Shown piece by piece: positions 7,366 to 11,599 of a DNA stretch of 11,599 bases. Source of the stretch: Acidobacteriota bacterium (lineage in GTDB: Bacteria > Acidobacteriota > Vicinamibacteria > Marinacidobacterales > SMYC01); NCBI GenBank assembly GCA_029263435.1, contig JAJCXL010000128.1, positions 1 to 11,599 of the forward strand. Reading direction: 5' to 3'. The position numbers and the translations under genes are program-made. The notes under the pieces are model-generated. The model saw nothing but the letters and a program-made list of their open reading frames with translations. It had not been told where the DNA came from and searched no databases. Positions within the stretch are counted from its first letter, which is position 1. Every line of letters starts with the position of its first letter.

Positions 7366-8919
7366 CTATTGACCGTAAACGTCAACCAGCTCTGTTTGTT
7401 CCTCACGCGCTGAGACGACACGATTGATCACGTTCAAGAATGCGTCAGCGCTCGCGCGCATCATATCGTTACCCACCGCCCTCCCGCGATGCCGTTGGCC
7501 AAGGTCTTCGATCTCGACGCTCACTTCGCCGCGACCACCTAGCCCCGCACTCAACCCTTTGATTTGATAGTCCGTGAGGGAGAGCTCTGCGCCGCTCGCT
7601 CGGCCGAGGGCGCGAAAGATGGCTTCCACCGGCCCGTCTCCGCACGCTGCTTCCTTGACGATGCGTCCGGCGCGATCTTTCAAACATATGGTGGCGGTCG
7701 CCGCGCTGGTCGTGCCGGAGCTCAAGTGCATATCGACGAGCTCCCAGATCTCGACGACCCGTTTCGATGCGCCGGTCATGAGCTCGTGGAGGTCGTCGTC
7801 GAGAACTTCTTTCTTGGTGTCGGCGAGGCTCTTGAAGCTCACGAAGATCTCCTCGAGCTCAGTGTCACTCGGATCGTAGTCGAGCTCCGCCAGTCGCTTC
7901 CGCAGCGCGTGTCGACCGCTATGCTTTCCCAGAACGAGAGCATTGGCTTCGAGCCCGACATCGGCAGGCGTCATGATCTCGTAGCACGCGCTGTTCTGGA
8001 TGACGCCGTGCTGATGGATACCCGCTTCGTGAGCGAACGCGTTTTGCCCCACGATCGCCTTGTTGCGCTGCACCGCGAGACCGGTCGTCTGACACAGCAA
8101 TCGGCTCGTGGGGACGAGCTTGGTAGTGTCGATGCCGGTGTCCACACCGTGAAAGTCGGCCCGCGTCTTGATAGCCATCACCAACTCTTCGAGAGACGCG
8201 TTGCCCGCACGCTCGCCGATTCCGTTGATGGTGCACTCGACCTGCCGCGCCCCCGCACCCACGGCGGCGAGGCTATTCGCGACCGCGAGGCCGAGATCAT
8301 TGTGGCAGTGCACGCTGATGACGGCTTGGTCGATATTGCTGACGTGCTCGTTCAGATAGCCGATGAGGGCGGCGAACTCGGAAGGCATGGCGTAGCCGAC
8401 CGTGTCGGGAATGTTCACCGTCCGGGCGCCGGCCTCGATGGCTCTTTCGACGACCTCCGCGAGAAAGTCCGGTTCCGTCCGGGCTGCATCCTCCGGCGAG
8501 AACTCGACGTCATCGACGAGCTCCCGAGCCATCTTGACGCTCTCCACGGCTCGGCGAACGATCTCTTCCTTGGCCATCGCGAGCTTGTACTCGCGGTGGA
8601 TGGCGCTGGTCGCCAGAAAAACGTGAAGCCTCGCTCGCGGGGCCTCCTTGAGCGCATCCCAAGCACGATGAATATCGAGCTGGTGACACCGCGCAAGACC
8701 CGCGATGATCGGACCCTCGACCCTTCGGGCGATCTCTCGCACAGCCTCGAAGTCTCCGTTCGACGCGATCGGAAAGCCGGCCTCGAGAATATCTACCCCC
8801 AGCTCCGAAAGTGCTCTCGCCATCTCGAGCTTCCCCTCGAGGTTCATGCTCGCGCCTGGCGATTGTTCTCCGTCTCTGAGCGTCGTGTCGAAAATGAGTA
8901 CTCGCTGTGGCTCGGTCAT
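7366..8919 (-). CDS. leuA: 2-isopropylmalate synthase
   Basis: Committed, normally leucine-inhibited step of leucine synthesis: acetyl-CoA plus 2-ketoisovalerate gives 2-isopropylmalate. The 517-residue protein is complete. An N-terminal TIM-barrel has FDTTLRDGEQSPG (R15, D16), HCHNDLG (H204, H206, metal) and INGIGERAGNA. A linker with AFAHEAGIHQHG follows, then a C-terminal regulatory LeuA dimer domain (about 390-510). Positions match E. coli LeuA within two residues. The ATG at 8919 is the earliest possible start because an in-frame TGA lies at 8926-8928. Starting at the next Met (residue 25) would delete the catalytic motif. GGAGG (8936-8932) is 12 bases upstream, longer than usual. It heads leuA-leuC-leuD; leuB is absent. 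Confidence 0.96.
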   Translation of the reverse strand: MTEPQRVLIFDTTLRDGEQSPGASMNLEGKLEMARALSELGVDILEAGFPIASNGDFEAVREIARRVEGPIIAGLARCHQLDIHRAWDALKEAPRARLHVFLATSAIHREYKLAMAKEEIVRRAVESVKMARELVDDVEFSPEDAARTEPDFLAEVVERAIEAGARTVNIPDTVGYAMPSEFAALIGYLNEHVSNIDQAVISVHCHNDLGLAVANSLAAVGAGARQVECTINGIGERAGNASLEELVMAIKTRADFHGVDTGIDTTKLVPTSRLLCQTTGLAVQRNKAIVGQNAFAHEAGIHQHGVIQNSACYEIMTPADVGLEANALVLGKHSGRHALRKRLAELDYDPSDTELEEIFVSFKSLADTKKEVLDDDLHELMTGASKRVVEIWELVDMHLSSGTTSAATATICLKDRAGRIVKEAACGDGPVEAIFRALGRASGAELSLTDYQIKGLSAGLGGRGEVSVEIEDLGQRHRGRAVGNDMMRASADAFLNVINRVVSAREEQTELVDVYGQ

Positions 8920-8973
8920 TTCTTTTCACGTCCTCCCTGTTGGGTTCGGGATAACCGTTTCATTAGCAACTCT

Positions 8974-9002
8974 TTAGTATTACTTACCGACCGATTAGTA
9001 AA
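8974..9002 (-). promoter_or_regulatory. Candidate leuA promoter
   Basis: On the minus strand, TTTACT (9002-8997; four of six matches to TTGACA), a 17-bp spacer and TACTAA (8979-8974; a weak -10). A transcript would start near 8967, about 48 nt ahead of the ATG. An alternative -35-like TTGAGC lies a little further upstream. Supported mainly by position and AT-richness in an otherwise GC-rich region. Confidence 0.35.
8980..9001. promoter_or_regulatory. 22-bp imperfect palindrome, possible operator for leuA
   Basis: TTACT at 8980-8984 is mirrored by AGTAA at 8997-9001 around an ACCGACCG-containing core. Eight of eleven base pairs are symmetric about 8990/8991. It covers the spacer and almost all of the -35 of the candidate leuA promoter, where a repressor would block it. 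The size and ACCGACCG-like core recall TetR-family operators, but no regulator gene is in the window, so the family is a guess. Confidence 0.45.
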
Positions 9003-9052
9003 TTAGCTCAAGCCGCCGCGCCTGTCAAGAGCCGAGCGAGGGTTTCACGGAT

Positions 9053-9076
9053 TTGACAACTTTCGAAAACCGTCAA
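9053..9076. promoter_or_regulatory. 24-bp centred palindrome over the kinase promoter, possible operator
   Basis: TTGAC (9053-9057) and GTCAA (9072-9076) are perfect inverted copies. Exactly midway between them sits the perfect 8-bp palindrome TTTCGAAA (9061-9068), with three unmatched bases on each side. Nine of twelve pairs are symmetric about 9064/9065, and the centre is CG. It overlays the -35 and the spacer and touches the -10, an ideal repressor position. The regulator is unknown. Confidence 0.5.
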
Positions 9077-9080
9077 TAAT
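9053..9080 (+). promoter_or_regulatory. Predicted sigma70-type promoter for the sugar kinase
   Basis: TTGACA (9053-9058, exact consensus), a 16-bp spacer and AATAAT (9075-9080, five of six matches to TATAAT). The start codon is only 18 bases after the -10, so the 5' leader would be about 10-14 nt, just long enough to hold the Shine-Dalgarno. Confidence 0.65.
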
Positions 9081-9085
9081 CTCCA

Positions 9086-9092
9086 GGCGAGG
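9086..9092 (+). promoter_or_regulatory. Ribosome binding site deciding the kinase start
   Basis: GGCGAGG, with GAGG at 9089-9092, six bases before ATG 9099. It favours ATG 9099 over the TTG at 9093. Confidence 0.55.
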
Positions 9093-9098
9093 TTGTCG

Positions 9099-10022
9099 AT
9101 GAAAGTCATAGGGATCGACGCGGGTGCCACGAAAACGGAGTGCATTCTCGCCGACGAAAAGGGCACGATTTTAGCCAGAGCGCGCGGGCCGGGCACGAAC
9201 TTCCACCTCTTCGACGAGGAGGAGATCCAGTTCGTCTTGGGCGATCTGGCCACTCGGGTTTTGGCCGGCTATCGCAGCTCGGTGGATGTCATGTGCGTGG
9301 GCATGGCCGGAGCGGGGAGGGAGCGCGACTTCCGAGCGATGCAACGTATCCTCGAGCGCCTCCGACGTGCCCGCCATCACCTCGTCACGAATGACGCCCT
9401 GATAGCACTGGTCGCCGGGGCGCGTGAGCGCTTCGGCGTCGTGCTCATCGTTGGCACCGGGGCGGCGGCCTTCGGAATCAATCGTCGCGGAGAGACCGCG
9501 CGAGCGGGCGGCTGGGGTCGCCTCTTGGGCGACGAAGGCAGCGGGTACTGGATGGGGTTGAGGGCCCTGCAAGGGATCATGCGGGCCAGCGACGGCCGCG
9601 CACCCGCCACCGCCTTGACCGACTCCGTGCTGGAACACCTGAAGATCCCCGATACGGGAGCCTTGGTGCATCGCGTCTATCGAGAGCTCGCGCCCGCGGA
9701 AATCGCAGCGCTCGCGCCACTGGTTCAAGAGGCTGCCGATCGCGGGGACGAAGCGGCGCAGTCGATTATCAACGAAGCGTTGCGAGAGTTCACGCGCTCG
9801 GTGGAGTCCGTCATCGGCCGCCTGGATCTCGCCGGAGAAAAATTTCGACTGGTGCTCTCGGGCGGGCTATGGAAAGCGGTTCCCGTACTTCGCCAGGATT
9901 TCACCGCGCTCGCCCACAAGATCGCTCCTTGGGTCGAAGTACACGCGCTCGGCGTCGAGCCGGCAAGGGGCGCGGTGCAATTGGCCCTCGAGCACGCTCG
10001 GGCGGCTACCGCCGGCGACTAG
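9099..10022 (+). CDS. BadF/BadG/BcrA/BcrD-family amino-sugar kinase (GlcNAc/MurNAc kinase-like)
   Basis: A 307-residue ATPase of the ASKHA fold. Visible motifs: phosphate-1 loop IDAGATKT (6-13), TNDA with D99 as probable catalytic base, phosphate-2 loop IVGTGA (117-122), the GGWGRLLGDEGSGYW signature (137-151) typical of N-acetylglucosamine/N-acetylmuramate kinases of this family, and LSGGL in the adenosine region. It would phosphorylate an amino sugar in the cytoplasm. Facing murQ makes N-acetylmuramate (MurK-like) a good candidate substrate, with N-acetylglucosamine the main alternative. The start is taken as ATG 9099 because GAGG (9089-9092) is six bases upstream; a TTG at 9093 would directly abut that GAGG. 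It is divergent from leuA, and its last 17 bases overlap the end of murQ on the other strand. Confidence 0.85.
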   Translation: MKVIGIDAGATKTECILADEKGTILARARGPGTNFHLFDEEEIQFVLGDLATRVLAGYRSSVDVMCVGMAGAGRERDFRAMQRILERLRRARHHLVTNDALIALVAGARERFGVVLIVGTGAAAFGINRRGETARAGGWGRLLGDEGSGYWMGLRALQGIMRASDGRAPATALTDSVLEHLKIPDTGALVHRVYRELAPAEIAALAPLVQEAADRGDEAAQSIINEALREFTRSVESVIGRLDLAGEKFRLVLSGGLWKAVPVLRQDFTALAHKIAPWVEVHALGVEPARGAVQLALEHARAATAGD

Positions 10023-10953
10023 CCCGAAACGAAGACAAGACCCGACGCAAGTTCCCTCTCGCGTTTTGGAGCTCGGCGCGAGCCTTCGCGTCCGAGCAAC
10101 CGAGCCCATCCATGACGAGCGCGGTCTTCACCTCGCCTGATGCGCGCGCCAGCAGCGCCTCCGCCTTGGATCGATCGATGCCCGTGAGCTCGGAGACGAT
10201 CCGAATCGATCGGTCACGCAGCTTGGCCGAGCTCGGCTTCACGTCGACCATATAAGGCCCGTAGACCTTGTGAAGCCGGATCATGGCGAGGAGCGTCACT
10301 TGGTTCAGCACGATCTTCGTCGCCGTTCCTGCCTTCATTCGGGTCGAGCCAGCGAGCACTTCGGGCCCGACTCGCGGAGCCATCACGATGTCTGCCACGC
10401 CGCGCACCCGCGGACCACACGTGAGGAGCGCGCTCGTCGCTCCCCGCCGCCGCGCCGCTAGCAGCGCGCCGCGAACGAAGGGGGTCACGCTGCTCGCAGA
10501 GATCCCCATGACGAAGTCGCGACGCGCCACGTCATGGGCCCCCATCTGCTCTTCGCCGTGATCCGCCCGATCTTCCGCCCCCTCTTTCGAACGGAATACG
10601 GATGGCCGTCCGCCGGCCATGATCCCGACGATCGCATCGGGATCGGTGCCGAACGTCGGTGGACACTCCGCCGCCTCGAGGACTCCGAGTCGTCCGCTCG
10701 TCCCCGCGCCGACGTAGAACGTTCTTCCACCTGCGGCGAGAGACGACGCCATGGCTTTCGAGGCCTTTTGGATCCGCGCCGATTCGCGGCGAACGGCGTC
10801 CGCGACCCGCTCGTCCTCACGATTCATGAGCTCCAAGACCCGCTCGGCCGACATCCGGTCGAGCTCGATCGCGTCGGGATGGACGAGCTCCGTGGGCAGC
10901 CGTTCCCAACCGCTCCGAGCGAAGCCCGAGGAGGCTTTGGACACGACGCTCAC
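10006..10953 (-). CDS. murQ: N-acetylmuramic acid 6-phosphate etherase
   Basis: Cytoplasmic SIS-domain lyase that splits the D-lactyl ether of MurNAc-6-phosphate to give GlcNAc-6-phosphate and lactate in peptidoglycan recycling. The 315-residue product contains YVGAGTSGRLGVLEAAECPPTF (about 80-101) with E96, and GAED with E127. Their 31-residue spacing equals that of the catalytic E83 and E114 of E. coli MurQ. GPEVLAGSTRMKAGTATK, another family signature, follows in the second half. The usual GIAASGRTPYV segment reads GISASSVTPFV here. The start is a GTG at 10953 forming a GTGA overlap with the stop of the upstream pirin gene, so translation is probably coupled. Only about 20 residues precede the conserved region. 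Its 3' end overlaps the kinase gene by 17 nt. Confidence 0.94.
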   Translation of the reverse strand: MSVVSKASSGFARSGWERLPTELVHPDAIELDRMSAERVLELMNREDERVADAVRRESARIQKASKAMASSLAAGGRTFYVGAGTSGRLGVLEAAECPPTFGTDPDAIVGIMAGGRPSVFRSKEGAEDRADHGEEQMGAHDVARRDFVMGISASSVTPFVRGALLAARRRGATSALLTCGPRVRGVADIVMAPRVGPEVLAGSTRMKAGTATKIVLNQVTLLAMIRLHKVYGPYMVDVKPSSAKLRDRSIRIVSELTGIDRSKAEALLARASGEVKTALVMDGLGCSDAKARAELQNARGNLRRVLSSFRASRRR

Positions 10954-11599
10954 TCGAGAAAGGTGCCGCGCTTGTAGTCGTCGAAGGCCTGATGGATCTC
11001 GTCTCGGGTGTTCATCACGAATGGACCGTAACGGGCCATGGGCTCATCGAGCGGTCGGGCCGCGAGCAGGAGTAGCCGCGCTCGATGCTCGGTCGTGACG
11101 ATCTTCACCGAGTCATAGTCTCCGCGAGACAAGAGACCGAGCTGTCCGGACGAGACAGAGGTCGTTCCCACTAAGCCTTCGCCTTCGAACACATAGGCGA
11201 ACGCGTTGTGATCCGCTGGCACGGGAAGAACGCACTCCGAGTCTTCGGGGAGCTCGAGGTCGAGATAGAGCGGCGATGTCGCGATCCCTTCGACCGGACC
11301 ACGCACGCCTTCGACGGATCCGGCCACGATCCGGATGCGCGCTCCCGAATCATGCTCGAGGCTCGCGATACTCTCGGCCGGGATGTCTTGATAACGCGGC
11401 GCCGTCATCTTGTCTTTCGCGGGAAGGTTCACCCAGAGCTGAAAGCCCCACATCAACCCATCTTTTTGGAGGGGCATCTCGGAATGAATGATCCCTCTTC
11501 CGGCAGTCATCCATTGGACGCTGCCCGGACCGAGCTCTCCGCGATTTCCCGCGTGATCCTCGTGCTTCATCGCCCCTGCGAGCATGTAGGTCACGGTCT
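10950..11599 (-). CDS. Pirin-family cupin protein, N-terminus outside the window
   Basis: Bicupin protein related to human pirin and E. coli YhhW; some bacterial members have quercetin 2,3-dioxygenase activity, but the role here is unknown. The visible 216 residues match pirin from its TVSYLLEG region onward (here TVTYMLAG). They include MKHEDHAG, PGSVQWMTAGRGIIHSEM with the His and Glu that serve as two of the four metal ligands, LQLWVNLP, and the C-terminal cupin ending GPFVMNTRDEIHQAFDDY. The frame is open to the right edge, so the GTG at 11594 and the ATG at 11585 are not real starts. About 65-70 N-terminal residues, including the HPHRGFE metal motif, lie outside. The stop overlaps the murQ start, so the two are likely one operon, whose promoter is also outside. 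Confidence 0.92.
   Translation of the reverse strand, partial: TVTYMLAGAMKHEDHAGNRGELGPGSVQWMTAGRGIIHSEMPLQKDGLMWGFQLWVNLPAKDKMTAPRYQDIPAESIASLEHDSGARIRIVAGSVEGVRGPVEGIATSPLYLDLELPEDSECVLPVPADHNAFAYVFEGEGLVGTTSVSSGQLGLLSRGDYDSVKIVTTEHRARLLLLAARPLDEPMARYGPFVMNTRDEIHQAFDDYKRGTFLE

Noticed and set aside
7564..9006. 480-codon open frame on the + strand opposite leuA
   Set aside because: It mirrors a well-conserved leuA gene. The translated product has no recognisable family and reflects high-GC codon bias on the other strand; it also runs through the leuA control region.
9093..9098. TTG at 9093 as the kinase start
   Set aside because: It directly follows the GAGG at 9089-9092, leaving no spacing for the ribosome; ATG 9099 is correctly spaced and begins at the conserved MKVIGIDAG.

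Overview
The window comes from a GC-rich bacterial chromosome, roughly 58-60% GC by eye. It is densely packed with housekeeping and accessory metabolic genes. I see no plasmid, phage, IS element, CRISPR array, tRNA or rRNA. The phylum cannot be fixed from the sequence alone. The sulfoxide synthase carries a Tyr-Tyr pair of the kind described for Chloracidobacterium EgtB, which would fit Acidobacteriota, but that is weak evidence. Secreted hydrolases, amino-sugar recycling and leucine biosynthesis suggest a free-living, prototrophic heterotroph.

Left block (1-3430, + strand): two exported enzymes of the alkaline phosphatase superfamily lie in tandem. The first is a 5'-truncated arylsulfatase with a formylglycine-type CTAGR site. 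The second is a PafA-like phosphatase with a threonine nucleophile. A strong intrinsic terminator sits between them, only 22 nt before the second start codon. Together they would release sulfate and phosphate from organic esters outside the cytoplasm.

Middle block (3433-8919, - strand): reading in the direction of transcription, a leuA-leuC-leuD operon (leuB missing) is followed by a separate promoter and then egtB-tag, an ergothioneine-type sulfoxide synthase with 3-methyladenine DNA glycosylase I. The PafA-like gene and tag converge with only 2 nt between their stops. I place the egtB start at a TTG behind a near-perfect Shine-Dalgarno, and the tag start at a GTG just after the egtB stop.

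Right block (8920-11599): a 179-nt divergent region separates leuA from a + strand BadF/BcrD-type sugar kinase. It holds two different promoter-plus-palindrome arrangements, one facing each way. The kinase converges with murQ, their 3' ends overlapping by 17 nt. murQ is translationally coupled (GTGA overlap) to an upstream pirin gene that runs off the right edge. Kinase plus MurQ form a plausible N-acetylmuramate/N-acetylglucosamine salvage pair: phosphorylate the amino sugar, then cleave the lactyl ether.

Nothing here is clearly a new biological system. The most interesting points are the two palindromes in the leuA/kinase divergent region, the kinase-MurQ pairing, the Tyr-Tyr EgtB linked to a DNA-repair gene, and the terminator placed directly before the PafA-like gene.
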